Positions 28,888-38,077 are shown, counted from the first letter of the stretch. The stretch: DNA of 64,000 nucleotides from Roseibaca calidilacus (GCF_001517585.1 NZ_FBYC01000004.1:2499501-2563500); one strand, 5' to 3'. The notes: generated by a model from the letters alone, not told the origin. Numbers and translations are program-made.

Positions 28888-28900
28888 CCGGGGGTTTATC

Positions 28901-28954
28901 AGGGGCTTTGCCCCTCTGGTCCCTGCGGGACCATTCACCCCAGGATATTTTTGC
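28901..28954. repeat. Double-hairpin intergenic element between thiQ and yggS
   Basis: Two small perfect hairpins, AGGGGC-TTT-GCCCCT (28901-28915) and GGTCCC-TGC-GGGACC (28918-28932), are followed by CCCCAGGATATTTTTGC with a T run at 28950-28954. The gene ends converge here, so it may terminate thiBPQ. From memory, similar GGGGC-hairpin plus ATTTTTG elements are scattered through Rhodobacteraceae intergenic DNA; only one is present in this window. Confidence 0.5.
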
Positions 28955-28973
28955 AAGGATGAAAAGGGGCAGG

Positions 28974-29627
28974 TCAGGCAGAGTGTCGGGCGCCGAAAAT
29001 GGCAGAGCCGACGCGCACATGGGTGGCACCATGGGCGATTGCGGTTTCGAAATCGTCCGACATGCCCATGGACAGGCCTGTCAGACCGTTGCGGGTGGCG
29101 ATATCCGCAAGCATCTGGAAATGCGCGGACGCGTCTTCGTCCACCGGGGGAATGCACATCAGGCCCAGCAAGGGCAGGTCAAGGGCGCGGCATTCGGCGA
29201 TCATGGCATCGGCATCGGCTGGCAGAATGCCGGCCTTTTGCGGCTCTGCCCCGGTGTTGACCTGCACGAACAGGCCGGGACAATGGCCAAGTTCCTGCGC
29301 CAGACGCGCAAGGGTGCGGGCAAGTTTGGGACGATCCACGGAATGGATGATGTCGAACAGCTCCATCGCCTGGCGCGCCTTGTTGGTTTGCAACGGCCCC
29401 AACAGGTGCAATTCGACCGGGCCGAAGGTGTCGCGGAAGCCGGGCCATTTGCCCGCCGCTTCCTGCACGCGGTTTTCGCCAAAGACACGATGTCCGGCTT
29501 CCAACACCGCGCGCACACGCGCGTCGGGTTGCACCTTGGACACCGCGATCAGGCTGACAGCGCCGGGGGCGCGGCCTGCCTGCGCCTCTGCGGCAGCGAT
29601 TCGCGATTGGATATCCTGCAATGACAT
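28974..29627 (-). CDS. yggS: YggS-family pyridoxal phosphate homeostasis protein
   Basis: Single-domain PLP-binding protein (217 residues, alanine-racemase-like TIM barrel) that buffers free PLP rather than catalysing a known reaction. The PLP lysine is Lys31 in LIAVSKVQP; GHRVFGENRVQEA and HSVDRPKLA and the C-terminal LSMGMSDDFETAIAHGATHVRVGSAIFG, which holds the phosphate, are all present. It starts nine bases after a truncated porin gene on the same strand. Confidence 0.94.
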   Translation of the reverse strand: MSLQDIQSRIAAAEAQAGRAPGAVSLIAVSKVQPDARVRAVLEAGHRVFGENRVQEAAGKWPGFRDTFGPVELHLLGPLQTNKARQAMELFDIIHSVDRPKLARTLARLAQELGHCPGLFVQVNTGAEPQKAGILPADADAMIAECRALDLPLLGLMCIPPVDEDASAHFQMLADIATRNGLTGLSMGMSDDFETAIAHGATHVRVGSAIFGARHSA

Positions 29628-29636
29628 AGCGAGCCT

Positions 29637-29930
29637 TCAGTTTCCGATGAACACGCTTTGGCCGCGGCGCGGGTTGGATGTGTCAGAGCCGAGTTTGTCG
29701 AGGTCCAGCTCTGCCCCGAAACGCAACCCGCCATCGGTTTCGCCCACGAATTTCAGCTTGAGTTCGGTGCGGGCATAGAGCCGCGCTTCGGCGCGGTCGC
29801 TGCCCGGTGCGGCGGCGGGCCGGTCCCAGACCACGCCCATGCGCGTTTCGCCCCGCATGGACAGGCCGGGCGTGTCGGCATGTGCCGCAGGAAGCAGAAA
29901 CAGGGGCAAGAGGAACGCCGCTTTACGCAT
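29637..29930 (-). pseudogene. Truncated porin-like protein
   Basis: A 97-residue reading frame with a signal peptide (MRKAAFLLPLFLLPAAHA) and a mature part that aligns by eye with the first strands of the full porin at 30199-31032: it shares an exact GETDGGL heptapeptide, the MGVVWD/MGIVYD strand, and ends at SVFIGN where the porin continues VFISGEFG. The remaining 170 or so residues are missing; the stop is followed at once by yggS. It is most likely a porin remnant, or else a short exported protein made from a porin N-terminus. It starts one base after the stop of a small lipoprotein gene. Confidence 0.6.
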
Positions 29931-29931
29931 A

Positions 29932-30066
29932 TCAGCGGGCCAAGCTGCGCACATCGTCACTGGCACCGATGAACACGCCACCCACGCCATCCAGCGCGGC
30001 AGATGTGGTTTCGCACGCGGCAAGGCCGAGCGTGACAAGCAGAAGAAGACAAAGCTTTTGCGCCAT
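29932..30066 (-). CDS. Small lipoprotein, entericidin-like
   Basis: A 44-residue peptide with a basic N-terminus, a hydrophobic core and a lipobox LAAC with Cys18, leaving a mature lipopeptide of only 27 residues (CETTSAALDGVGGVFIGASD then basic end). Size and layout resemble entericidin-type small lipoproteins, but no specific motif proves that. AAGGTG lies about ten bases before the ATG. It overlaps into a tight pair with the truncated porin that starts one base after its stop. Confidence 0.6.
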   Translation of the reverse strand: MAQKLCLLLLVTLGLAACETTSAALDGVGGVFIGASDDVRSLAR

Positions 30067-30141
30067 ACGGTTTCACACCTTTTTCCAAGCGTGGCGGAAA
30101 GAGTAGGGCAAAGCGTAAGCGGCGAAAAGGGCAAGACGGTC

Positions 30142-30176
30142 AAAAAAGAAAAGAGCGGGCGCAAGGCCCGCTCTTT
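30142..30176 (-). terminator. Intrinsic terminator of the porin gene
   Basis: On the minus strand an 11-bp stem (AAAGAGCGGGC/GCCCGCTCTTT) with a 5-base loop is followed by a T-rich tract at 30142-30149, about 20 bases after the porin stop codon. Confidence 0.9.
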
Positions 30177-30198
30177 CCGACGTTCAATCCGGGTTGGA

Positions 30199-31032
30199 TT
30201 AGAACTTGAAGGACAGACCGAAATCGGCGAGGGTGGCGTCAGCAGTACCGTCGCGCGCGATGCCGCCGACCAGTTCAGCACCGCCGCCCAGATCGTAGGC
30301 AGCGCCCACGCCGAAGTTTGTATCTTCGTCGGTGTCGCGAGATGCGAAAGCGGTGACGGTGGTTGCGTCGAACGAGCCGGAGACCGACAGACCGTAGGAG
30401 TCGCCGTCAGTGCTGTGGTCAGCGTAGATCGCTTTCACGGTCAGCATGTCCATGCTGTAAGCGGCCGAGATGGACACTTGATCGGGGCCGCCGTCTTCGT
30501 CTTCGTAGCCCAGACCCACGGTGAAGCCTTCAAAGGAGTAACCAGCTGCGATGCTGATCACGCGGTCGCTTTCGTCGATCTGGCCGATGCCTGCAGCAAT
30601 GCTGAAACCGTCGATGCTGTATTCATACAGAGCGCCCGGTGCGGTGCCGATGCCAATGTATTCGATCTCGTTCAGATCCTCCAGACCGGTCAGGCCAACG
30701 CCGTCAATCTGGCCGACGATCGCGTCAGCTGCGCTGTCAACGTCACCCATCGACAGTTTGCCGAATTCGCCGGAGATGAACACGGTGCCAGCTTCGCCAC
30801 TGTCTGCATCGACAGCATCTTTAGCGCCAAATTTTGCGCCGAAAGCCAGACCGCCATCGGTTTCACCGGACATGGTGAAAGTGACGCCCATTTCAGTGTT
30901 GAAGGACAGTTCGTCGGTTGCACTGCTGTCGTAAACGATACCCATCTGTGCCGAACCGGACAGTGCAACCTCTGCAGCTGCAACGCCTGCCGACATGACC
31001 AGTGCGGTCGAAGCAAGAAGAAGCTTTTTCAT
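30199..31032 (-). CDS. Outer-membrane porin
   Basis: General diffusion porin of the Rhodobacter type, 277 residues. A signal peptide ends AAAEVALSG, and the mature chain is a series of short alternating strands rich in Gly, Asp and Ala with the family stretches GETDGGLAFGAKFGAK and GTVFISGEFGKLSMGD (the start of the constriction loop region), ending in a C-terminal Phe (GLSFKF) as needed for outer-membrane insertion. Low Lys/Arg and high Asp content fit. Transcribed alone, with a leader hairpin and a strong terminator. Confidence 0.93.
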   Translation of the reverse strand: MKKLLLASTALVMSAGVAAAEVALSGSAQMGIVYDSSATDELSFNTEMGVTFTMSGETDGGLAFGAKFGAKDAVDADSGEAGTVFISGEFGKLSMGDVDSAADAIVGQIDGVGLTGLEDLNEIEYIGIGTAPGALYEYSIDGFSIAAGIGQIDESDRVISIAAGYSFEGFTVGLGYEDEDGGPDQVSISAAYSMDMLTVKAIYADHSTDGDSYGLSVSGSFDATTVTAFASRDTDEDTNFGVGAAYDLGGGAELVGGIARDGTADATLADFGLSFKF

Positions 31033-31059
31033 TTTGTTACCCTCGTTGTCTTAGGTGTT

Positions 31060-31083
31060 CCTCGCCTCACCATAGCGGCGAGG
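31060..31083 (-). promoter_or_regulatory. Leader hairpin of the porin gene
   Basis: A perfect 7-bp inverted repeat CCTCGCC/GGCGAGG with a 10-base loop lies 28-51 bases upstream of the porin start. It could stabilise the mRNA or be an operator; position is the only evidence. Confidence 0.35.
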
Positions 31084-31271
31084 TCTGAGCCTGTTTCATC
31101 CTTTCGCCCTGTTTTTTCAAGCGCAAGCGCCAGCCCTTGGGCCAATGCGCCCGAAATGATGCAGAATTGTCACGCAATCGGCCAAGCGCAGCGATGCTGC
31201 CAGCTTGCTCAGGCCTTGTTCCATGCTTTCGAACGGGCTACAGAAGGGCAACGCTATATAGGGGCATTGCA

Positions 31272-31787
31272 ATGGGTTGGAACGGCATTTCGCGCGGGGG
31301 CATTCTTTTGGGTGCGGCACTGGTCTTGTCCGGGTGCAGTGGCGGGTTCGGCTTTGGCAATTTCCTAAGCGGCGGCGAGCGGTCACGCGAAGCGGCAGCC
31401 GAGATACACGAGGACGCGCGCGAACGCCGGGGTAATGCAGACAGCTCCACCATCTGGGACCTGTTTTCGAACGCGCAGCCGCCCTCTACCACGGTCGAGG
31501 TAAACAAGTATTTGTGGAATGCCTCGCTAGAGGTGCTGGATTTCCTGCCGGTGCAATCGGTCGACCCGTTTTCGGGCGTGATCGTCACGGGCTATGGCAC
31601 ACCGCCGGGCGGGGGCCGCGCCTACCGTGCCGCCGTGCTGGTGAATGACCCGGCGCTGGATGCACGTTCGCTGAACGTGGCCATCATGACGCGCGGCGGC
31701 CCCGCCAGCCGCGAGACGATTCGCGCCGTGGAAGACGCCATTCTGACCCGCGCGCGCCAGTTGCGCATTCAAGACCGCAACCTGTAG
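31272..31787 (+). CDS. DUF3576-family lipoprotein
   Basis: Exported lipoprotein of 171 residues with a lipobox LSGC at about residue 21. The mature part carries the stretch [42 protein letters not shown] that I associate with DUF3576, and a C-terminal [11 protein letters not shown] end. Function unknown; the family is widespread in alphaproteobacteria and placed by its signal peptide in the envelope. The ATG at 31272 gives a normal signal peptide; the open frame upstream does not. It precedes leuS, and a hairpin terminator lies between. Confidence 0.82.
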   Translation: MGWNGISRGGILLGAALVLSGCSGGFGFGNFLSGGERSREAAAEIHEDARERRGNADSSTIWDLFSNAQPPSTTVEVNKYLWNASLEVLDFLPVQSVDPFSGVIVTGYGTPPGGGRAYRAAVLVNDPALDARSLNVAIMTRGGPASRETIRAVEDAILTRARQLRIQDRNL

Positions 31788-31819
31788 ATTCTGGACCTTC
31801 GCCAAACACAACGCTACAG

Positions 31820-31847
31820 ATGCCGGGTCGGTCGCGCCCGGCATTTT
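31820..31847 (+). terminator. Terminator between the DUF3576 gene and leuS
   Basis: An 8-bp stem ATGCCGGG/CCCGGCAT with a 9-base loop ends in TTTT at 31844-31847. leuS starts 24 bases later, so leuS must be read by a nearby promoter or by readthrough. Confidence 0.6.
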
Positions 31848-31870
31848 GCGTTCAGCCCCAAGGAAGTGAC

Positions 31871-34435
31871 ATGTCCCAAGCCACAGACGCGCGTTACCAG
31901 CCGCAAGCGTTGGAACAGAAATGGCAAACCGCATGGGAGCAGGCAGAGGTGTTCACCGCCCGCCGCGACCCCGCCAAGCCGAAATATTATGTGCTGGAGA
32001 TGTTCCCCTACCCGTCCGGGCGCATTCATATGGGGCATGTGCGCAATTACACGATGGGCGATGTGGTGGCGCGGTATAAGGCCGCGCAGGGGTTTTCGGT
32101 GCTGCACCCGATGGGGTGGGACGCCTTCGGTATGCCTGCGGAAAACGCCGCCATGGAGCAGGGCGGCCACCCCAAGGACTGGACCTATGGCAATATTGAG
32201 GTGATGCGCGACCAGATGAAGCCCTTGGGCTTGTCGATTGACTGGAGCCGCGAATTCGCCACCTGCGACCCGGAGTATTACGGCCAACAGCAGGCGATGT
32301 TCATCGACATGCTGGCCGAGGGGCTGGTCTACCGCAAGAACGCCGTGGTGAACTGGGACCCGGTGGATATGACGGTTCTGGCCAATGAGCAGGTGATTGA
32401 CGGCAAGGGCTGGCGGTCCGGCGCAGAGGTGGAACGCCGCGAGCTGACGCAATGGTTCTTCAAGATTTCCGATTACAGCGCCGAATTGCTAGAGGCGATT
32501 GACGGGCTGGCGGACTGGCCCGAAAAGGTGCGGCTGATGCAGCGCAACTGGATTGGCCAGTCGCGCGGGCTGCAATTTGCCTTTTCCACGGTGGATGCCC
32601 CCGAAGGCTTTGACCGGATAGAGGTGTATACCACCCGCCCCGACACGCTGATGGGGGCAAGTTTCGTCGGCATCTCGCCGGATCATCCGCTGGCCAAGTA
32701 TCTGGAACGGCACAGCGCCGAGGTGGCAGCCTTCGTGGCCGATTGCCGCAAGATCGGCACCACAGAGGAAGCCTTGGAAAAGGCTGAGAAAAAGGGCTTC
32801 GACACCGGTATCCGCGTGCGCCACCCGTTCGATGATGCTTGGGAATTGCCGGTCTATATCGCCAATTTCATCTTGATGGATTACGGCACCGGCGCGATCT
32901 TCGGCTGTCCGGCGCATGACCAGCGCGATCTGGATTTCGCCAATAAATACGGGTTGCCGCACCCGGATGTGTTTGTCGGGCTGGAAGATGACACGCCGGT
33001 AGAGGCGACCGCCTTCGTGCCACCGAAGACCGAGAAGGTGCGCTATATCCGCGGCTTCGCGGGGGAAGAGGTGCAAACCGGGGCCGACGCAGTCGAAGCG
33101 GCGATTGCCTTTTGCGAATCGCGTGGCGTGGGCCATGGCGTGACGCAATACCGCCTGCGCGACTGGGGGCTGAGCCGCCAGCGCTATTGGGGCTGCCCGA
33201 TTCCCGTGGTGCATTGCGATGCGTGCGGCGTGGTGCCAGAGCGCAAGGAAAACCTGCCGGTTCGTCTGCCCGATGACGTGTCCTTCGACCAACCCGGCAA
33301 CCCGCTGGACCGCCACCCAACATGGCGCGATTGCGCTTGCCCGTCTTGCGGTGCCCCCGCACGCCGCGAAACCGACACGATGGATACATTCGTCGATTCG
33401 TCATGGTATTACGCGCGCTTCACGTCCCCCCGCGCCGCGACGCCGACCAATGCCGAGGATGCGGAATACTGGATGAATGTCGACCAGTATATCGGCGGCA
33501 TCGAACACGCGATCCTGCACCTTCTGTATTCCCGCTTCTTCGCCCGCGCGATGGTGAAAACCAGACATTTGCCGGAAAGCGCGAAAGAACCGTTTGATGC
33601 GCTGTTCACGCAAGGGATGGTGACGCACGAGATTTACACAACCACCGACGCCAAGGGCCGCGCGGTCTATCACCTGCCGGAAGATGTTGAGGACGGGAAA
33701 CTGAAAGCCACAGGTGAACCCGTGCGCGTCATCCCCTCCGCCAAGATGTCGAAATCCAAGAAAAACGTGGTGGACCCGGTCAACATCATCAGCGCTTTCG
33801 GGGCCGACACCGCGCGGTGGTTCATGCTGTCCGACTCACCGCCCGAACGCGATGTGGAATGGACCAGCGCCGGGGCAGAAGCGACCTATAAGCACCTGAA
33901 CCGTGTCTGGACGCTCTGCGACAAGGTAGCCGCCATGGAAATCGGCCAACCCTCGGACGCCGACACTGTCCTTTTGCGCGCCATGCACCGCGCGATTGAT
34001 GCCGTCACGAAAGCGGTGGAAAACTTCGCCTTCAACAAGGCGATTGCCGAGCTTTACGCCTTCACCAACACGCTGTCGAAATCGCAGGCATCGGGCACCG
34101 CGCAAGTGGCGGCCATGAAAACCCTCGCGCAACTGATGGCCCCCATGGTGCCGCATCTGGCCGAAGATATCTGGGCACGTCTGGGCGGCACAGGGCTTGT
34201 GGCGCAAGCCGCCTGGCCCAAGGCCGACCCCGCCATGCTGGTGGCCGATTCCGTGACCCTGCCTATCCAGATCAACGGCAAACGGCGGTCCGAGATCACC
34301 ATCGCGCCCGACACGCCGAAGGAAGAGGTTGAAAAACTCGCCCTTGCGGATGATGCTGTCGTCAAGGCGCTGGCGGGCAACCCGCCGCGCAAGCTGATCG
34401 TGGTGCCGGGGCGGATCGTGAATGTGGTTGTCTGA
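31871..34435 (+). CDS. leuS: Leucyl-tRNA synthetase
   Basis: Class I aminoacyl-tRNA synthetase, 854 residues. The HIGH-type motif is in [16 protein letters not shown] near residue 45, the KMSKS motif is in [10 protein letters not shown] near 625, and the CP1 editing domain lies between ([14 protein letters not shown]). The C-terminal domain ends [15 protein letters not shown]. The ATG at 31871 has AAGGAAG upstream and gives the family N-terminus; an upstream frame extension is not coding. lptE starts inside its last codons. Confidence 0.97.
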   Translation: MSQATDARYQPQALEQKWQTAWEQAEVFTARRDPAKPKYYVLEMFPYPSGRIHMGHVRNYTMGDVVARYKAAQGFSVLHPMGWDAFGMPAENAAMEQGGHPKDWTYGNIEVMRDQMKPLGLSIDWSREFATCDPEYYGQQQAMFIDMLAEGLVYRKNAVVNWDPVDMTVLANEQVIDGKGWRSGAEVERRELTQWFFKISDYSAELLEAIDGLADWPEKVRLMQRNWIGQSRGLQFAFSTVDAPEGFDRIEVYTTRPDTLMGASFVGISPDHPLAKYLERHSAEVAAFVADCRKIGTTEEALEKAEKKGFDTGIRVRHPFDDAWELPVYIANFILMDYGTGAIFGCPAHDQRDLDFANKYGLPHPDVFVGLEDDTPVEATAFVPPKTEKVRYIRGFAGEEVQTGADAVEAAIAFCESRGVGHGVTQYRLRDWGLSRQRYWGCPIPVVHCDACGVVPERKENLPVRLPDDVSFDQPGNPLDRHPTWRDCACPSCGAPARRETDTMDTFVDSSWYYARFTSPRAATPTNAEDAEYWMNVDQYIGGIEHAILHLLYSRFFARAMVKTRHLPESAKEPFDALFTQGMVTHEIYTTTDAKGRAVYHLPEDVEDGKLKATGEPVRVIPSAKMSKSKKNVVDPVNIISAFGADTARWFMLSDSPPERDVEWTSAGAEATYKHLNRVWTLCDKVAAMEIGQPSDADTVLLRAMHRAIDAVTKAVENFAFNKAIAELYAFTNTLSKSQASGTAQVAAMKTLAQLMAPMVPHLAEDIWARLGGTGLVAQAAWPKADPAMLVADSVTLPIQINGKRRSEITIAPDTPKEEVEKLALADDAVVKALAGNPPRKLIVVPGRIVNVVV

Positions 34436-34901
34436 CAGACGGGCTTTCCTTTTGGGCGCATTGGCGCTGGCAGGCTGCGGCTTTACCCCGGCCTATGCCC
34501 CCGGCGGGCCGGGTGCGGCGCTGCGCGGGCAGGTGCGGGCCGATGACCCGACCGATTCGCTGGGCTTTGCCTTTGTCGGCGCGCTGGAAGAGCGGTTGGG
34601 CCGGCCCCAGACCGTGCGCTATGCGCTGTCCTATACCATCACCACGTCAGAACGTGGCGCGGCCAGCGTGGTCGGCGTGGGGGCAACCCGGATCGCGCTT
34701 CTGGGCCGTATTGACTACGCGCTGACCGACACGGCCAGCGGCGAAACCGTCGCCTCTGGCAACCTGCGCAATGTGACGAATTATTCCACCACCGACAACC
34801 AGCTTGCCACCCAGCGCGCCCGAGAGGATGCAGAGGAACGGCTGATGCGCATTCTGGCCGATCAGGTCGCCACACGCCTGCTGGCTGCCATGGCGGAATG
34901 A
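34422..34901 (+). CDS. lptE: LPS-assembly lipoprotein
   Basis: Outer-membrane lipoprotein (159 residues) that plugs and supports LptD in lipopolysaccharide insertion. The signal peptide ends with lipobox LAGC ([23 protein letters not shown]); the GFTPAY sequence just after the Cys is typical of alphaproteobacterial LptE. The middle shows [10 protein letters not shown] and [23 protein letters not shown]. It overlaps the leuS end by 14 bases and the holA start by four, the order leuS-lptE-holA being conserved in proteobacteria. Confidence 0.9.
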   Translation: MWLSDRRAFLLGALALAGCGFTPAYAPGGPGAALRGQVRADDPTDSLGFAFVGALEERLGRPQTVRYALSYTITTSERGAASVVGVGATRIALLGRIDYALTDTASGETVASGNLRNVTNYSTTDNQLATQRAREDAEERLMRILADQVATRLLAAMAE

Positions 34902-35920
34902 AGCTTAGCCCTCGCGATTTCGCGCGGCTTGTCGCCAAGCCCGACCCTGCGCTGTCGGGCGTGCTGATCTATGGCCAAGACGCGATGCGCGTGGCGCTGA
35001 AACGGCAGGAGCTGATCGCCGCCACCATCGGCCCGCAAGGCGAAGGCGAAATGCGGCTGGACCGAATGGCCGGGGCAGAGTTGCGGCGCGATGCGGCACA
35101 ATTGCTGGACGCGGTCAAAGCGCAGGGGTTTTTCCCCGGCCCGCGCGTGGTGTTTCTGGACAGCGTGACCGATCAGGGCGCCGAAGCTGTTCAGGCCGCG
35201 CTGTCGGAATGGCGGCCGGGCGACGCGCAGATCGTGGCGACGGCGGGCGCGTTGAAAGCCAGTTCGAAACTGCGCAAGCTGTTCGAAGGGGCAAAAGCCG
35301 CCGGGGCCGTGGCCATCTATGACGACCCGCCCACCCAGCAAGAGATCGAGGCCGAACTGACCCGCGCGGGCCTGAGCGACATCAGCCCCGATGCCATGCG
35401 CGACCTGACGGCACTGTCACGCCTGCTGGACCCCGGCGATTTTCGCCAGACCTTGCAGAAAATTGCGCTGTATAAGCATGGTGATGCCACCCCTCTGACC
35501 CCGGCAGAGGTTGCCGATCTGGCCCCCGCCAGCCACGAAGCCGCGGTGGATGACCTGCTGCATGCCGTGGCAGAGGGCGAATCGGCCAAGATTGGTCCGC
35601 TGATGGTGCGGCTGCACGCCCAAGGGGTGGCAGCGGTCACGCTGGCCATTATGGCCATGCGCCATTTCCGCAGCCTGCACGCCATGAATTGCGATCCCGG
35701 CGGCCCTTCGGCGGGTATTCAACGCATGAAGCCGCCCATTTTCGGCCCACGCCGCGACCGTCTGTTGCGGCAGGCCCAAGGCTGGGGGCTGGTGCGCTGC
35801 GAGGCCGCGCTTGCCACGCTGACAGAGGCCGATCTGACCTTGCGCTCATCCTCCAACGCGCCCAGCATGGCGGTAATGGAACGCGCGCTGATCCGTCTGG
35901 CGATGATGGCGCGCCGGTAG
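34898..35920 (+). CDS. holA: DNA polymerase III subunit delta
   Basis: Clamp-loader subunit that opens the beta clamp. The 340-residue protein begins [32 protein letters not shown], typical of the family, with a P-loop-like but non-catalytic fold and the C-terminal helical collar region (AEGESAKIGPLMVRLHAQGV). It overlaps the lptE stop by four bases. Confidence 0.93.
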   Translation: MKLSPRDFARLVAKPDPALSGVLIYGQDAMRVALKRQELIAATIGPQGEGEMRLDRMAGAELRRDAAQLLDAVKAQGFFPGPRVVFLDSVTDQGAEAVQAALSEWRPGDAQIVATAGALKASSKLRKLFEGAKAAGAVAIYDDPPTQQEIEAELTRAGLSDISPDAMRDLTALSRLLDPGDFRQTLQKIALYKHGDATPLTPAEVADLAPASHEAAVDDLLHAVAEGESAKIGPLMVRLHAQGVAAVTLAIMAMRHFRSLHAMNCDPGGPSAGIQRMKPPIFGPRRDRLLRQAQGWGLVRCEAALATLTEADLTLRSSSNAPSMAVMERALIRLAMMARR

Positions 35921-35930
35921 GAGAGTCGCG

Positions 35931-36524
35931 ATGTATACCGTCATCGGCAAGGCCAACAGCCGCGCAACACGCGTGCTCTGGGTGCTAGAGGAGCTTGGGC
36001 TGGGTTACAAACACATCCCCGCCGCACCGCAATCCGAAGGGGTGGTCAGCTTCAACCCGGCGGGCAAAGTGCCGGTCCTGATCGAAGATGGCACGCCGAT
36101 CACCGATTCGACCGCGATCATCCAGTATCTGGCCGACAAGCATGGCGACCTGACCTTTCCGGCGGGCACACTCGACCGCGCGCGCCAAGACAGCCTGACC
36201 CAGTTTCTGCTGGATGAATTCGATGCAGCGCTGTGGATGGCCGCGCGGCATTCCTTCGTATTGCCCGAAGAACTGCGCCAATCCGCGATCAAGCAATCGT
36301 TGATCTGGGAATTCACCAACAGCCAGAAAACACTGGTGCAGCGCATGGGCGATGGGCCGTTCCTGATGGGCGACCGGATGACCGTGCCCGATGTGATCCT
36401 GACGCATTGCGGGCAATGGGCCCGCATCGCGAAATTCCCGGTGCAGGAAGACCGCCTGACCGCCTATCTGGACCGCATGTTCGCAAGGCCCGCGCTGCGC
36501 AGGGTGATGGAGATGATGGGGTGA
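35931..36524 (+). CDS. Glutathione S-transferase family protein
   Basis: A 197-residue GST. It starts MYTVIGKANSRATRVLWVLEELGLGYKHI, with Ser at the catalytic position and the GKVPVLIEDGTPITDSTAIIQYLADKHG glutathione-binding segment, then an all-helical C-terminal half. GAGAGTCGC upstream is a modest ribosome binding site. It follows holA by ten bases and may be read through from it. Differs from the GST at the left end of the window, so the two are not recent duplicates. Substrate unknown. Confidence 0.88.
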   Translation: MYTVIGKANSRATRVLWVLEELGLGYKHIPAAPQSEGVVSFNPAGKVPVLIEDGTPITDSTAIIQYLADKHGDLTFPAGTLDRARQDSLTQFLLDEFDAALWMAARHSFVLPEELRQSAIKQSLIWEFTNSQKTLVQRMGDGPFLMGDRMTVPDVILTHCGQWARIAKFPVQEDRLTAYLDRMFARPALRRVMEMMG

Positions 36525-36824
36525 GCGGTTGTAAAGCCAGTAAAGACAGGGCTGCACCGTGCATGGTCCGCTATCACTCCATACATCTGAGATGTGCAGC
36601 CAAGAAAGTTGGATTCTTTCAATGGCTTAGCTAAGATATTGGAATCTATCTGATATTTTAAATTGGGCGTTGACAAGTTTTCCACAGAGTTATACAATTA
36701 ATAGGCATTTAGGCCGCTGCCCAATGCTATAGAGCCATGCGCGACACGGTGATATTCTGCCGGCCGTAGCACCACCAGCGGGTGGGAGCGCATTGTGGGG
36801 TTCCAGGCAGGCCCCACCGCATGG
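36525..36824. other. AT-richer non-coding stretch
   Basis: No reading frame with coding character was found here. The base composition is visibly more AT-rich between about 36600 and 36710 than elsewhere. Two loose inverted repeats are present (GGCTGCAC near 36553 with GTGCAGCC near 36594; GTGGGG at 36795-36800 with CCCCAC at 36812-36817). It forms one flank of the accessory gene that follows. Confidence 0.5.
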
Positions 36825-37238
36825 CTACTCATACCAGCCGTCTCTGATTCGTTTGGCCTTGGACAGCAGGGATTTAGTTTGTCTTGGTGATGTTCGGTGA
36901 AGCGTTTTAACATAAGTCCGTCTTCGATCTACAGTAACTTTCAGGACCAACTTGTAGCGTCGGCCCTCAAATAAGAAGGTTGCAACTGCGTGAGTGTTAC
37001 GATCGTCACTGAGCCAAACACCAGAGAATAAGATTATAGGAATAAGCTGAATATCAGCATGAGTAATGTGATCACCATGCTTTTGAATTATGTGTTTCAA
37101 TGACTCGCTAGAAAGAAAAACAGTATCACGTGAACATCCTAGATATTTTCTAACTTCGTGAGGGACCGTGCCTACCTCTAACTCTGGCCTGCGTGCAGCT
37201 GCGAGTTCAATGAGATCGGTTTCTGTAATTCGGATCAA
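36825..37238 (-). CDS. Probable BECR-fold (PBECR-like) nuclease, orphan
   Basis: A small basic protein I place, with moderate certainty, among the phage-type Barnase-EndoU-ColicinE5/D-RelE-like nucleases. The pattern is VFLSSESLKHIIQKHGD, then ITHADIQLIPIIL, a strand pair FEGRRYKLVLKVTVD and RTYVKTLHRTSPRQ, matching the Ser/His, strand and Thr-x-x-Arg-Thr layout of that fold. Known members act as RNases, often at the end of phage or toxin proteins. The frame opens at 37424, but only the part from the TTG at 37238 looks conserved and it has AGAGGAA nine bases upstream, so I choose it (137 residues). No antitoxin partner is visible. Base use is AT-richer than neighbours, suggesting transfer. 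Confidence 0.5.
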   Translation of the reverse strand: MIRITETDLIELAAARRPELEVGTVPHEVRKYLGCSRDTVFLSSESLKHIIQKHGDHITHADIQLIPIILFSGVWLSDDRNTHAVATFLFEGRRYKLVLKVTVDRRRTYVKTLHRTSPRQTKSLLSKAKRIRDGWYE

Positions 37239-37441
37239 ATGCAATATTTCCTCTAGCAGGCAAATTCCCACCACTCCACTTATTGATGTCAGAAGCAATA
37301 GCGCCAGTCTACAAAAGTTCCTCAGTGCTTGTTCCACTTCAATGGTGCAACCCTCACGCCATCGTGACGCCCCACATGAAACACATCCCACCTCTTGCGC
37401 GTAATATCTTAAAACGTCCCTCAACCATCGGAGGCCCCCAC

Positions 37442-38077
37442 ATGCGGCTGACCACCCTTTTCGCCACGCTGATTGCAGCGTTCTTCACCGCCCTGCCTGC
37501 CATGGCGCAGACCCAGACCGCGCTGGTCGCGGGCGGGTGTTTTTGGTGCGTGGAATCCGATTTCCGCCGCGTCGATGGCGTGACGGATGTGCGCGTGGGT
37601 TTTGCGGGCGGCAGCCAGCCCAACCCGGAATACAAAGAGGTCGCCAGCGGGCGCACCGACCATCTGGAGGTGACGCAGATCACCTTTGACGCGGGCCAGA
37701 TCACCTATCGGCAGGTGCTGGACCTGTTCCTACGCTCGATCGACCCGTTCGATGCGGGCGGCCAGTTCTGCGACCGGGGAATGCAGTATTCCACCGCCAT
37801 TTTTGCCACGCCCGACCAGCAGCCCATCGCGCAGGCCGCCATTGCCGCAGCAGAGGCGGAACTGGGCAAATCGATCGTCACGCCGGTGCGCGATATGGCC
37901 ACGTTCTACGAGGCAGAGGAATTCCACCAGAATTACGCCAATAGCGAGGAACGCACCCTGACCCGCTTTGGCTGGATCGCCCGCAAGGATGCCTACAAGA
38001 ACTACCGCGAGGCTTGCGGACGCGACGCGCAGGTGCGCCGCATCTGGGGCAGCGACGCGCCGTTCGTGGGCGGCTAG
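37442..38077 (+). CDS. msrA: Peptide methionine sulfoxide reductase, exported form
   Basis: Reduces methionine-S-sulfoxide in proteins. A signal peptide (LFATLIAAFFTALPAMAQ) precedes the catalytic domain, so it acts in the periplasm. The GGCFWC motif places the nucleophile at Cys33, with Cys36 next to it, and the family stretches YKEVASGRTDHLEVTQITFD and QYSTAIF, FHQNYA are present. The C-terminal resolving Cys is in REACGRD. Length is 211 residues. It starts 18 bases after a GAGGC purine stretch and is not paired with msrB. Confidence 0.92.
   Translation: MRLTTLFATLIAAFFTALPAMAQTQTALVAGGCFWCVESDFRRVDGVTDVRVGFAGGSQPNPEYKEVASGRTDHLEVTQITFDAGQITYRQVLDLFLRSIDPFDAGGQFCDRGMQYSTAIFATPDQQPIAQAAIAAAEAELGKSIVTPVRDMATFYEAEEFHQNYANSEERTLTRFGWIARKDAYKNYREACGRDAQVRRIWGSDAPFVGG

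Noticed and set aside
36553-36602. tRNA-like or attachment-site structure in the islet next to gst
   Set aside because: The GGCTGCAC/GTGCAGCC pair has a 33-base loop with no anticodon or T-arm; there is no second copy at the other side of the islet.
37121-37136. A further parS-like sequence (TATCACGTGAACA) near 37125
   Set aside because: Only the TCACGTGA core is shared; the outer half-sites do not match, unlike the three sites close to parAB.
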